A stretch of DNA of 44,460 nt from Bacteroidales bacterium (lineage in GTDB: Bacteria > Bacteroidota > Bacteroidia > Bacteroidales > UBA932), in contig JAKSJM010000019.1 in the NCBI GenBank assembly GCA_024398075.1, positions 1 through 44,460 of the forward strand, in the 5' to 3' direction. Positions 32,690-41,572 of this stretch are shown here, in pieces. The position numbers and the translations under genes are program-made. How positions within the stretch are numbered: position 1 is the stretch's first letter; every line of letters starts with the position of its first letter. Below the pieces are notes generated by a model, which worked only from the letters and a program-made list of their open reading frames with translations, did no database searches and was not told the origin of the DNA.

Positions 32690-34318
32690 ATGAAGAAGAA
32701 TACATTGATATATATGATGCTAATGCTCGTCCTGGCCGCTTCATGCGTCAAGGAGAGAGTAAGCGTGCCATTCTCTGTCAGCACCGAGGCTATCGAGGTG
32801 CTCTCTGAAGGAGGCTCGTTCAGCCTTGACCTTCAGAGTCAGGATTATTGGACAGCATCTTCTGACAATCCATGGATCACCGTGTCACCTGCCAATGGCC
32901 CTGCTTCCGCTACATGCAGCATCAGCGTGGACTCGACTGTGGTGAGCACACCAAGAACAGGAATCGTACGCTTCAAGAACAGCGTAACGGGAGAAAACAG
33001 GGATATCCATGTGTCTCAGGATGGATATGGCTATAATATTTCACTTGCTGAGAATGAAGTGACACTCAAGAACTTCGCCTTCCTTGATGACCGTACCTTC
33101 GAAGTCAAGGTCAGGACAAATGTTCCTTTCACAGTGGTTATTCCTTCTACAGCGAAGAATTGGCTTAGCTGCGAGGATCCTGAGTTCCATCTGGATAGAG
33201 GCGCTCGCCCTCGCGAGGTTACTCTCAAGTTCAAGTGGGGAGTGAACTCCATTCCTCTTTCCAGAGAGGCCAAGGTGACTTTCATCCCATTTGATGGATG
33301 GAAGGTGGACTCCACGGAGGATCTTTCTATTCTTCAGGTCGCTGCGCCTGAGATCAAGATAGGACACGAAGGTGATTCCATCGCAATCCTTTCACTAGCT
33401 CGTAGCCTTAACCTCTGGCAGGAACTGGAAACCGCGGGAGCTATGAAGGACTGGGATAACGTCACTCTTTGGGAGGAAACAGATGAGGGCTACACCCCTG
33501 AGAAGGCTGGTCGTGTGAAGACGGCCTATTTCCAGCTCATGCAGACAGAGGAGTCCATTCCTTACGAAGTTCAGTATCTGACTGAGGCAGAGGAACTGGT
33601 GTTTTTCTCGAATGTGAATTCGTTTATTAAGAACCTTGATCTGGGCGAGCATATCTGCAAACTTACAAAGCTGAAGAGGCTTGCTGTATCTGCGTATGGC
33701 CTGATCACGCTTCCAGATGAGATGAAGAACCTGAAGAATCTCGAATATCTTGACATCTCTGCAAACAACTTCGGCCAGCTTCCGGCAGTCCTTACCCCGG
33801 AGAATTTCCCGAATCTGCGTCATCTTTACTTGAATACAAACCAGAGAAGCTATATCCTTGACCTGTCAAATACTCTTATGAAGGACAAGGATCTCGGAGG
33901 CCTCAAGGGACCGTTCCCAAGAAGACTTCTAGAGTGGGAGAATCTCGAGACCCTGAGACTCTCTGTGAACTATTTTGAGGGCGAGATGCCAGATATGCTT
34001 GACTACCCTGTGAAATATACGGAGCAGGACTGCAAGGACCTTAACCTTCCGCTTGCTCTCGTAGGTACACCGAAGGTGCTTCCGAATGCGACTTTCTTCG
34101 CATTCAACCTTAATCGCATGTATGGAGACCTTCCAGACTGGGTGCTCTATCATCCGCATCTTGTCGACTGGGAGCCGTACACGCTCTGCTATCCTCAGGA
34201 GGGTAGAGCAAGCAATGGAAGGGCTGCTTTCTTCAGCAATGTACCTGTAAACATGGATTATTACTGGAAGTTCTACGAAGGCTATAAGGAGCACGTAGAT
34301 ATCTATATCGGAGGCTAA
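32690..34318 (+). CDS. BACON plus leucine-rich-repeat lipoprotein
   Basis: 542 residues. Leader ends at LAASC. One BACON domain (about 25-115; SLDLQSQDYWTASSDNPWITVSP is its typical Trp-containing start, split SLDLQSQDYW and SDNPWITVSP) is followed by a second beta domain (about 118-220). Leucine-rich repeats follow at about 230-480 (LTKLKRLAVSAYGLITLP, LKNLEYLDISANNFGQLP, NLETLRLSVNYFEGEMP). BACON domains are thought to bind glycans or mucin, LRRs to bind proteins. It sits 1 bp after the preceding LRR gene and its stop overlaps the protease ATG, making an LRR-LRR-protease block. Confidence 0.85.
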   Translation: MKKNTLIYMMLMLVLAASCVKERVSVPFSVSTEAIEVLSEGGSFSLDLQSQDYWTASSDNPWITVSPANGPASATCSISVDSTVVSTPRTGIVRFKNSVTGENRDIHVSQDGYGYNISLAENEVTLKNFAFLDDRTFEVKVRTNVPFTVVIPSTAKNWLSCEDPEFHLDRGARPREVTLKFKWGVNSIPLSREAKVTFIPFDGWKVDSTEDLSILQVAAPEIKIGHEGDSIAILSLARSLNLWQELETAGAMKDWDNVTLWEETDEGYTPEKAGRVKTAYFQLMQTEESIPYEVQYLTEAEELVFFSNVNSFIKNLDLGEHICKLTKLKRLAVSAYGLITLPDEMKNLKNLEYLDISANNFGQLPAVLTPENFPNLRHLYLNTNQRSYILDLSNTLMKDKDLGGLKGPFPRRLLEWENLETLRLSVNYFEGEMPDMLDYPVKYTEQDCKDLNLPLALVGTPKVLPNATFFAFNLNRMYGDLPDWVLYHPHLVDWEPYTLCYPQEGRASNGRAAFFSNVPVNMDYYWKFYEGYKEHVDIYIGG

Positions 34319-36288
34319 TGAAAAGAAAGATAATATACTTAGGAGCATTGCTCATGATGGTCCTTGCTCCATCTTGCTCGAAGCAGGTGGAGATCGAGGA
34401 GGAAATCTCCATCAAGGATGCGGCCGTTAAGGGCGAACTTCTCGTGAAGTTCTCGCCTGAGGTGGCCCAGATCCTGGAGGCCAACGCAGTGCTGACCAAG
34501 GCCGGCATACCGGCCGTCGACGAGATACTTCAGATCGCGGGAGCGTACGAGTTCGAGAGAGTGTTCCCTGTGGACACTCGACACGAGGCTCGCACGCGCG
34601 AGGCCGGTCTTCATCTGTGGTACATCGTGCGTTTCGATGCGGACAATGACATCGAGGAGGTGGGAAGAAAGCTCTCCGCTCTCGGTGAGGTGAGTGGCGT
34701 GGAGCCAAATCACACCATCAAGCGTGCGTATAACCCAGAGAAGAGAGCGATTCCATTTGATGTCGCTGCTACCAGAGCGTCTTCCGGTGCTGCTTTCAAT
34801 GACCCTATGCTTCCTTTTCAGTGGAACATGGTAAATGATGGAAAGCTCTGGAACAGAGGTTTCCTTGCCGGAGCCGATTCGAATGTTGAGGATGCGTGGA
34901 AGACCTGCACAGGTGATCCTTCAGTCATCGTGGCTGTCGTGGATGAGGGCGTATTCTATGACCATCCGGATCTGGCTGCGAATATGTGGCACAATGAGGG
35001 CGAGACCTTCGCCTCTTCTGAGGACAATGATGGCAACGGCTATGCTGGCGACTACTATGGCTACAACTTCGTGAAGGAGACCGGACAGATTTCATACTCT
35101 CTGGCTGCCGATACTGGCCATGGTACGCATGTGTCAGGAGTCATCGCTGCACATAATAACAATGGTGTAGGCATCTCATCCATCGCTGGTGGAAACGCCT
35201 CAGTGCCAGGTGTTAAGATCATGTCTTGCCAGATTTTCAGCGGAAACTACGTGGCGTCTATCCTCGCTGAGGTTAGGGCTGTGAAGTATGCTGCGGACAA
35301 TGGTGCCGTGATTCTCCAGTGCAGCTGGGGATACACATCAAGTGCGGCAAACCAGTACGACTGGGCTCCACAGTATGGCACAGATGACGAGTGGATGACC
35401 GACTGTCCTATCGAGAAGGATGCACTTCTGTACTTCATCCATACTGCAGGTTCTCCAAATGGGCCTATCGAGGGCGGAATCGGAGTCTTCGCTGCCGGAA
35501 ACGAAAGTGCAGCGGCAGCGGGCTATCCAGGCGCTTATGGCGACTTCGTCTCTGTGATCGGAACCGCTCCAGACTTCACTCCTGCTGTGTATACAAACTA
35601 CGGCAAGGGAGCCGATATCTGCGCTCCTGGTGGTGACCAGGACTATTTCTATGACCATGACAAGGACGGCGAGCTCGGAACCATTGGTTGTATCCTTTCG
35701 ACTGTTCCTTATCACATCTCCGAGTCTGGATATGCATATATGGAGGGTAGTTCTATGGCTACTCCACATGTGTCTGCAGCCCTTGCGCTCGCTGTTTCAT
35801 ATGCTGCCCAGCATCATCGCCACCTCACGGCTGACGAGTATAAGCAGGCTTTGCGTGAAAGCGCTACGCCTATCGATGACTACATGATTGGCCCTAAATA
35901 TTATTACAAATATGTGGCAGATCTCGGTCAGAACCAGAGGAAGAAGATGGAGCTTGACTCTTTCAAGGGCAAGATGGGCGCTGGTCAGCTTAATGTCTCG
36001 GCGCTACTTCGAAAAATCGACTCTGCAGGCGTGCCTATGCAGTTCCCGAACGTGATGGTGTCTCCTGGAAAGACCATTACTTACGATGCATCCAGATATT
36101 TTGATGCCAATGGTTCGGCTACAGCGTCAGTCAGTGACACATCCATCGCCACCGTCTCTGTCGATGGCAGCAAGGTCACTTTCAGTGGCGTCAAGGAAGG
36201 TGTGACCGATGCCACAGTGAGCATGGGTGGCGCGAGTCGCAAGGTCAAGGTGACCGTGAAGAAATCAAACAGCCAGAACTGGCTCTAA
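34318..36288 (+). CDS. Subtilisin-family (S8) serine protease lipoprotein
   Basis: 656 residues. Leader ends at APSC (Cys20). An I9-like propeptide region spans about 38-135. The catalytic domain has Asp209 in VAVVDEG, where families usually have D[ST]G, His268 in GHGTHVSG, oxyanion Asn395 in FAAGNE and Ser479 in GSSMATPHVS, so the triad is complete. Residues about 580-650 form a Big_2-like bacterial Ig domain (KTITYDASRYF, TVSVDGSKVTFSGVKEGV). A lipid anchor should hold it at the outer membrane, plausibly outside. It is the only degradative enzyme in the locus. It could generate peptides for SusCD or process host proteins or the neighbouring lipoproteins. Confidence 0.93.
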   Translation: MKRKIIYLGALLMMVLAPSCSKQVEIEEEISIKDAAVKGELLVKFSPEVAQILEANAVLTKAGIPAVDEILQIAGAYEFERVFPVDTRHEARTREAGLHLWYIVRFDADNDIEEVGRKLSALGEVSGVEPNHTIKRAYNPEKRAIPFDVAATRASSGAAFNDPMLPFQWNMVNDGKLWNRGFLAGADSNVEDAWKTCTGDPSVIVAVVDEGVFYDHPDLAANMWHNEGETFASSEDNDGNGYAGDYYGYNFVKETGQISYSLAADTGHGTHVSGVIAAHNNNGVGISSIAGGNASVPGVKIMSCQIFSGNYVASILAEVRAVKYAADNGAVILQCSWGYTSSAANQYDWAPQYGTDDEWMTDCPIEKDALLYFIHTAGSPNGPIEGGIGVFAAGNESAAAAGYPGAYGDFVSVIGTAPDFTPAVYTNYGKGADICAPGGDQDYFYDHDKDGELGTIGCILSTVPYHISESGYAYMEGSSMATPHVSAALALAVSYAAQHHRHLTADEYKQALRESATPIDDYMIGPKYYYKYVADLGQNQRKKMELDSFKGKMGAGQLNVSALLRKIDSAGVPMQFPNVMVSPGKTITYDASRYFDANGSATASVSDTSIATVSVDGSKVTFSGVKEGVTDATVSMGGASRKVKVTVKKSNSQNWL

Positions 36289-36300
36289 ACTCCCTGGAAG

Positions 36301-36726
36301 ATGAAAAAGATACTTTTCGCAATATTTGGAGCAGCATTGCTGCTATGCTCTTGTCATAAGGAGGTGGAGCCACCAGTGGAGCCACAGCTTCCTGTGACAT
36401 TCACAAATACCGCAGGTGAGTGGAGGCTTGTAGAGTGGAGGGGACAAACTGATGTCCCTACTGCGTATATACGACTTAAGGACAAGGAATTCGTCCTTTG
36501 GCAGACTGCCGGTAGCATGTATCCTACCAAGGTTACAGGTAGCTATAACCTCGTGGAGGAGGAGGGCGTAGGCATGATAATCCGCGGTATGTACGACTTC
36601 ACATACGAGTACTGGGAGCACATGTACCTCATTACCTCTCTCACTGCAAGCAAGATGGAGTGGACATCGATGGATGATCCTACAGACATCTCTGTTTACG
36701 AAAGAACCCCTGATTTTCCTGAATAA
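36301..36726 (+). CDS. Small lipocalin-like lipoprotein
   Basis: 141 residues with leader ending LCSC (Cys18). The short single domain GEWRLVEWRG ... AYIRLKDKEFVLWQ ... KVTGSYNLVEEEGVGMII has the strand pattern of Bacteroidetes lipocalin-like proteins; this is a structural guess. It lies 12 bp after the protease and overlaps the next ATG by one base. The function is unknown. Confidence 0.65.
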   Translation: MKKILFAIFGAALLLCSCHKEVEPPVEPQLPVTFTNTAGEWRLVEWRGQTDVPTAYIRLKDKEFVLWQTAGSMYPTKVTGSYNLVEEEGVGMIIRGMYDFTYEYWEHMYLITSLTASKMEWTSMDDPTDISVYERTPDFPE

Positions 36727-37196
36727 TGGATAGAAGATTTGTCTGGTCATTGGCCGTAGTCATTGCCTTTCTAGTGGGAGGCTCTCAGCTCTGCCATGCC
36801 CAGATCAAGATGCTTCCTAGACATACGGTGGACAGCCTTGTGCGCGCCTCCATGGCGCCTAAGGAGTGGTGCGTCGAGGAACTTCAGTTCGATTCCTTGC
36901 TTGTGCATTGTCCTGACACATACGAAAGTGCAGCTCCCATACAGGCTGACTTTCACTTCAAGAACGTCTCCGGCGAGCCTTTGGTCGTGGAGCGCGTGGA
37001 GACTTCCTGTTCCTGCGCAGATGCAGTCCTTGACCGCTATGTCATAGGCCCTGGAGAATCGGCGACCATCAAGGTCACCTACAGGCAGAAAGGCCATCCG
37101 GGGCGCCATGATAGGCATGTCTTCATCTATCGTCGCGACGGGGCGGAGAACTCTTTGTGCGCACTCCTCACGCTTTCTTGTCTGGTGCTTGATTAG
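36726..37196 (+). CDS. DUF1573 exported protein
   Basis: 156 residues. A signal peptide ends near LCHAQ without a lipobox. The DUF1573 signature appears as VETSCSCADA, a gap, then GPGESATIKVTYRQKGHPGRHDRHVFIY, an Ig-like (ASH/MSP-like) domain. These proteins are widespread in Bacteroidetes and probably periplasmic; their role is not established. It closes the uptake part of the gene run, 41 bp before the ABC exporter genes. Confidence 0.8.
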   Translation: MDRRFVWSLAVVIAFLVGGSQLCHAQIKMLPRHTVDSLVRASMAPKEWCVEELQFDSLLVHCPDTYESAAPIQADFHFKNVSGEPLVVERVETSCSCADAVLDRYVIGPGESATIKVTYRQKGHPGRHDRHVFIYRRDGAENSLCALLTLSCLVLD

Positions 37197-37237
37197 GCAT
37201 TGTTTTTGAGGAACTTAGACTATAAAAATCAAAAAAT

Positions 37238-37960
37238 ATGCTTCTGGAACTGAAAGACGTAAACAAGACCTACGACAATGGTCAGCCACTGCACGTGCTC
37301 AAGGGTATAGACCTGAGCATTGACAAGGGCGAATTCGTCTCCATCATGGGAGCCTCCGGCTCTGGCAAGTCCACACTCCTGAACATTCTCGGTATCCTGG
37401 ATGACTATGACACAGGAGAGTACTGGCTGGATGGAAAGCTCATCAAGGGCCTTTCCGAGCGCCAGGCTGCCGATTACAGAAACAGAATGATAGGATTCAT
37501 CTTCCAGTCGTTCAACCTCATCAGTTTCAAGACGGCTGTGGAGAATGTCGAGCTACCGCTCTTCTATCAGGGAGTGAGTCGCAGCAAGCGCCACGCCATG
37601 GCGATGGAGTACCTCGACAGGCTCGGGCTTGCAGACTGGGCGTCGCACTATCCAAACGAGATGTCGGGAGGCCAGAAGCAGAGAGTCGCCATCGCGCGCG
37701 CCCTCATCACGCATCCCCAGATCATCCTCGCCGACGAGCCTACGGGCGCGCTCGACTCGAAGACCTCGGTGGAGGTGATGGAGCTCCTCGGACGACTGAA
37801 CCGCGAGGAAGGAGTAACCATCATCGTCGTGACCCACGAAAGTGGTGTGGCGAACTGCACTGACAAGATTGTGCACATCAAGGACGGCATCATCGGTGAA
37901 ATAGAGATGAATGACTTGCACAATGCATCCGCATTTGGCACCACTACCATCATGAAATAG
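37238..37960 (+). CDS. ABC transporter ATP-binding protein, MacB/LolD type
   Basis: 240 residues. Walker A GASGSGKST (38-46), Q-loop FIFQSFNLI, signature MSGGQKQR, Walker B IILADEPTGALDS and the H-loop His of VVTHE are all present. The sequence is of the MacB/LolD/FtsE group that powers FtsX-type permeases by mechanotransmission rather than direct transport. Two such permeases follow, 7 bp and then 1 bp apart. The 41-bp gap upstream is AT-rich but lacks a convincing TAnnTTTG element, so it may be read from the SusCD promoter. Confidence 0.95.
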   Translation: MLLELKDVNKTYDNGQPLHVLKGIDLSIDKGEFVSIMGASGSGKSTLLNILGILDDYDTGEYWLDGKLIKGLSERQAADYRNRMIGFIFQSFNLISFKTAVENVELPLFYQGVSRSKRHAMAMEYLDRLGLADWASHYPNEMSGGQKQRVAIARALITHPQIILADEPTGALDSKTSVEVMELLGRLNREEGVTIIVVTHESGVANCTDKIVHIKDGIIGEIEMNDLHNASAFGTTTIMK

Positions 37961-37967
37961 ACTTGCG

Positions 37968-39230
37968 ATGAGAGACCTGTTTGTCGAAATATGGGAATCC
38001 ATCCGTAGGAACAAGCTACGTACGTGCCTTACTGGTTTCGCTGTGGCTTGGGGCATCTTCATGCTGATCATCCTGCTCGGTGCTGGCAATGGCCTGAAGA
38101 ACAATGTTCGCTCAAGCATATCAGATGCGCAGCTGAACTACATGACGGTCTATCCTGGATTCACATCGAAGCCTTATGAGGGCCTGAAGCAGGGCCGCTA
38201 CATCGAGCTCGACGCCAAGGATTTGGAACTCACGAAGGGCAAGCAGTTCGCCTCCACCATTGACGAAGTGGCGCCGGTGGTGCATACATCCGGCGTGAGC
38301 CTCGTCCACGACAGGCGCCACGTCTCCACCGACCTCATGGGTGTGACGTCTCTGTATAACCAGATCAGGCCGCAGAAGCTGGTCGCTGGCCGTTTCATCA
38401 ATGCCAATGATGAGGCTCAGAAGAGAAAGAGCATAGTGCTGTCCCTCTCTCATGTGGAGCGCCTCTTCGATGGCAAGGTGGACGCCAAAGGTGCGATAGG
38501 CCGAAAGGTTATATTGGATGGCCTTGCATACACCATCGTGGGCGTGTACAAGACCGATATGAGCATGATGACGGGCGACTCGTACATAGCGTATAGCACC
38601 CTGGAAAGCATCTATGCAAAGGGCAAGCCAGACCTGCTTTCGTTCACCTTCCATGGCCTTGAGTCCGAACAGGCGAACGAGCAGTTCGAAGATAGGTATA
38701 GGGCTGTGATAAACAGACACCACAGGGCCGCTCCTGACGACAGGAGGGCGCTCTGGATAAGCAACAGCTTCACAAGGAGCCTCCAGATGGACAAGGGTAT
38801 GAATATCATCACTGTGGCTCTGTGGATTGTGGGCCTCTTCACGCTTTTGAGCGGTATCGTGGGCGTGTCAAACATCATGCTCATAACCGTCAAGGAGCGT
38901 ACACATGAGTTCGGCATCAGAAAAGCCATAGGCGCTTCGCCGTGGAGCGTGGTGAAGCTTATCATCGCGGAGAGTGTCTCCATCACGGCATTCTTCGGAT
39001 ATATAGGCATGCTGATGGGCATGCTGGGCTGCGAGTACCTCAAGGTCAAGCTCGGCGGCCCTATGGAGGTGATGGGTGAGAGTTTCACGGCATTCAAGGA
39101 TCCTACTGTGGGCCTGGATGTGGCCATTGAGGCTACTCTGGTGCTCATTATAGCGGGGACATTGGCAGGCCTTGTGCCTGCTATCAAGGCTGGACGTGTA
39201 AGACCAATCGAGGCATTGAGGGCTGATTAG
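37968..39230 (+). CDS. MacB-like permease 1 (FtsX family)
   Basis: 420 residues. One N-terminal membrane segment (FAVAWGIFMLIILLGAG), a MacB-type periplasmic core domain (about 50-270) and three C-terminal segments of the FtsX domain (VALWIVGLFTLLSGIVGVSNIML and on). The conserved cytoplasmic turn VKERTHEFGIRKAIGAS is present. It is the first of two half-permeases, where E. coli MacB has a single chain fused to the ATPase. The partner is the gene 1 bp downstream. Confidence 0.93.
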   Translation: MRDLFVEIWESIRRNKLRTCLTGFAVAWGIFMLIILLGAGNGLKNNVRSSISDAQLNYMTVYPGFTSKPYEGLKQGRYIELDAKDLELTKGKQFASTIDEVAPVVHTSGVSLVHDRRHVSTDLMGVTSLYNQIRPQKLVAGRFINANDEAQKRKSIVLSLSHVERLFDGKVDAKGAIGRKVILDGLAYTIVGVYKTDMSMMTGDSYIAYSTLESIYAKGKPDLLSFTFHGLESEQANEQFEDRYRAVINRHHRAAPDDRRALWISNSFTRSLQMDKGMNIITVALWIVGLFTLLSGIVGVSNIMLITVKERTHEFGIRKAIGASPWSVVKLIIAESVSITAFFGYIGMLMGMLGCEYLKVKLGGPMEVMGESFTAFKDPTVGLDVAIEATLVLIIAGTLAGLVPAIKAGRVRPIEALRAD

Positions 39231-39231
39231 G

Positions 39232-40464
39232 ATGAGATTTGACATCGACTCATACAAGGAAGTGTTCGACACGCTGACAAGGAACCGTAGCAGGAGCCTG
39301 CTTACGGGCTTCGGCGTGTTCTGGGGCCTCTTTATGCTCCTTTTCATGCTTGGCGGAGGCCAGGGTGTCAAGGCTAAGCTGGCGTCGAATTTCGATGGGT
39401 TTGCGACAAACACTGCCATGGTGATTGCCAATGAAACCACTCAGCCGTATAAGGGCATGCAGGAGGGAAGAAGGTGGAGCCTTACCACCAGGGATGTCGA
39501 CAGACTCCGCCTGATGGTGCCTGAACTGGATGTGGTGACTCCTTCCATCGCTGTATGGGGCGGTTCTGCGACCTATGGAGAGCTGACCGCAAACTGCTCG
39601 GTGAAGGGCGTTCGCGCAGAATATGCCAGAGTCGAGGAACCACGCATGAAATATGGCCGTTTCATAAACTCCGTGGACGAGCAGATGGGACGCAAGGTGT
39701 GCGTGATCGGAAAGCGTGTCTACAAGGACCTTTTCCCAGGTGGCGGTGACCCATGTGGCCGCTTCATCCAGGTAGGGCCTAGCTACTATCAGATCGTAGG
39801 CGTGGATGTGAGCTCTGGTAGCATCAGTATCAATGGTTCCGCAGAAGAGACCGTGAGCATCCCGCTTCCACTCGCGCAGCAGCTCTACCAGCGTGGCGAG
39901 AATGTGGACATCATCTGCATGACGGGAAAGAAGGGCGTTACGATGTCGGAACTTGAATCCAGAATCAGGCAGATAGTGGCGAGGGAGCATAGCATAGCTC
40001 CCGATGACAAGTCTGCCGTCTTCGTGCTGAATACCGAGGAGCTTTTCAACCTCGTTAACAATATTTTCCATGGTGTGGACATACTCATCTGGCTGATTGG
40101 CCTAGGCACGCTGCTGGCCGGAGCCATTGGTGTGTCAAACATCATGATGGTTACTGTGAAGGAGCGCACCATAGAGATAGGCATACGCCGCGCGATAGGT
40201 GCGACGCCTCGCGACGTGCTGACACAGATCATGGCTGAGAGTGTGCTGCTGACAATGGTTTCGGGCCTTGCGAGCATAGTCTTCGCCGTGGGCGTGCTGT
40301 CGGTGGTGGAGATGGCTTCCGGCGATGGTACGCCATTCCAGATCAGCTTCGGCCTCGCCGTCGGCGCAGCGCTGCTGCTTACAGTGCTCGGCCTTGCCGC
40401 CGGAATGGCTCCAGCGATGCGAGCCATGAAGATCAAGCCAGTGGATGCCATGAGAGACGAATAG
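39232..40464 (+). CDS. MacB-like permease 2 (FtsX family)
   Basis: 410 residues with the same layout as permease 1: N-terminal segment (FGVFWGLFMLLFMLGGG), periplasmic core and three C-terminal segments, with VKERTIEIGIRRAIGATP. The two are clearly homologous but diverged, so a heterodimer is likely. This two-permease form with a separate ATPase is common in Bacteroidetes. Confidence 0.93.
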   Translation: MRFDIDSYKEVFDTLTRNRSRSLLTGFGVFWGLFMLLFMLGGGQGVKAKLASNFDGFATNTAMVIANETTQPYKGMQEGRRWSLTTRDVDRLRLMVPELDVVTPSIAVWGGSATYGELTANCSVKGVRAEYARVEEPRMKYGRFINSVDEQMGRKVCVIGKRVYKDLFPGGGDPCGRFIQVGPSYYQIVGVDVSSGSISINGSAEETVSIPLPLAQQLYQRGENVDIICMTGKKGVTMSELESRIRQIVAREHSIAPDDKSAVFVLNTEELFNLVNNIFHGVDILIWLIGLGTLLAGAIGVSNIMMVTVKERTIEIGIRRAIGATPRDVLTQIMAESVLLTMVSGLASIVFAVGVLSVVEMASGDGTPFQISFGLAVGAALLLTVLGLAAGMAPAMRAMKIKPVDAMRDE

Positions 40465-40478
40465 AATAAACATTAGAT

Positions 40479-41570
40479 ATGAAAAAGATTATCAAGTATT
40501 TGGGCTGGGCGCTCATAGCGCTGGTGTTCATCGGGACCTTCGTGTTCCTCTACAAGAAATCCAAGCCTGAGGAGGTGAGATATCAGGAGCTTGAGGCTAC
40601 CGTGATGGACATTTCTCGCACCACCGTGGTTACGGGAAAGATCATACCTAGAAATGAGGTCAATGTGAAGCCTCAGATCAATGGTATCATCGCCGAACTT
40701 TACAAGGATGCCGGTGAATATGTCCAGGAAAATGAGGTCATAGCTAAGCTGAAGGTCATTCCTGACATGAACTCGCTCAGCTCTGCCCAGAGCCGTGTAC
40801 GCCTCTCTGAACTGAACCTCAAGCAGGCTCAGATAGATTATGAGCGTGAGAAGGCACTCTTCGACAAGGAGCTTATAAGTGCGGAGCAGTTTGACAAGGT
40901 AAAGCAGGCACTCAACCAGGCCAAGGAGGAGAAATCTGCGGCGCAGGAGGCTCTGGAGGTGATCCGTGATGGCGTCTCTAAGTCAAATGCCAAGTCCAGT
41001 TCGACCCTCGTGCGTTCAACTATCTCGGGACTTATACTTGATGTCCCTGTGAAGGTCGGCAACTCAGTCATTCAGGCGAATACCATGAATGACGGTACTA
41101 CCGTGGCTACAGTAGCGGACATGAAGGACCTCATATTCGATGGCAATGTGGATGAGACCGAGGTGGGATCATTGGTGGAGGGTACTCCTGTGGTCATAAC
41201 CATTGGCGCACTTCAGAACTATTCATTTGACGCTACCTTGGAGTATATCTCCCCTAAGGCAGTGGAGAAGAATGGCGCAAATCAGTTTGAGATCAAGGCC
41301 GCCGTGAAGGTGGATGGCGAGAATACCATCCGCTCTGGTTACAGCGCAAACGCTGAAATCGTGCTTGAGAGTGCCTCACAGGTGCTTTCTGTTCCAGAAA
41401 GTGCACTTGAGTTTGATGGTGATGATGTGTATGTCCAGCTGAAATCTGGCGATGGTAGCTATGCGCGTACGAAGATCGTCACTGGCCTAAGCGATGGCAT
41501 CAACATAGAGGTCAAGGAAGGTCTTAAGACCGGCGACATAGTACGTGGACCTAAAATCGTAGGCGAATAG
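40479..41570 (+). CDS. Periplasmic adaptor (MacA/HlyD-like membrane fusion protein)
   Basis: 363 residues. An N-terminal membrane anchor (about 7-26) is followed by a split biotinyl-lipoyl domain (VVTGKIIPRNEVNVKPQ ... GLILDVPVKVGNSV). An alpha-helical hairpin lies between (about 90-165, LSSAQSRVRLSELNLKQAQ ... LNQAKEEKSAAQEAL), then beta-barrel and membrane-proximal domains. It bridges the MacB-like permeases to the TolC-like channel. It lies 14 bp after permease 2 and 2 bp before the channel gene. Confidence 0.93.
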   Translation: MKKIIKYLGWALIALVFIGTFVFLYKKSKPEEVRYQELEATVMDISRTTVVTGKIIPRNEVNVKPQINGIIAELYKDAGEYVQENEVIAKLKVIPDMNSLSSAQSRVRLSELNLKQAQIDYEREKALFDKELISAEQFDKVKQALNQAKEEKSAAQEALEVIRDGVSKSNAKSSSTLVRSTISGLILDVPVKVGNSVIQANTMNDGTTVATVADMKDLIFDGNVDETEVGSLVEGTPVVITIGALQNYSFDATLEYISPKAVEKNGANQFEIKAAVKVDGENTIRSGYSANAEIVLESASQVLSVPESALEFDGDDVYVQLKSGDGSYARTKIVTGLSDGINIEVKEGLKTGDIVRGPKIVGE

Positions 41571-41572
41571 TC

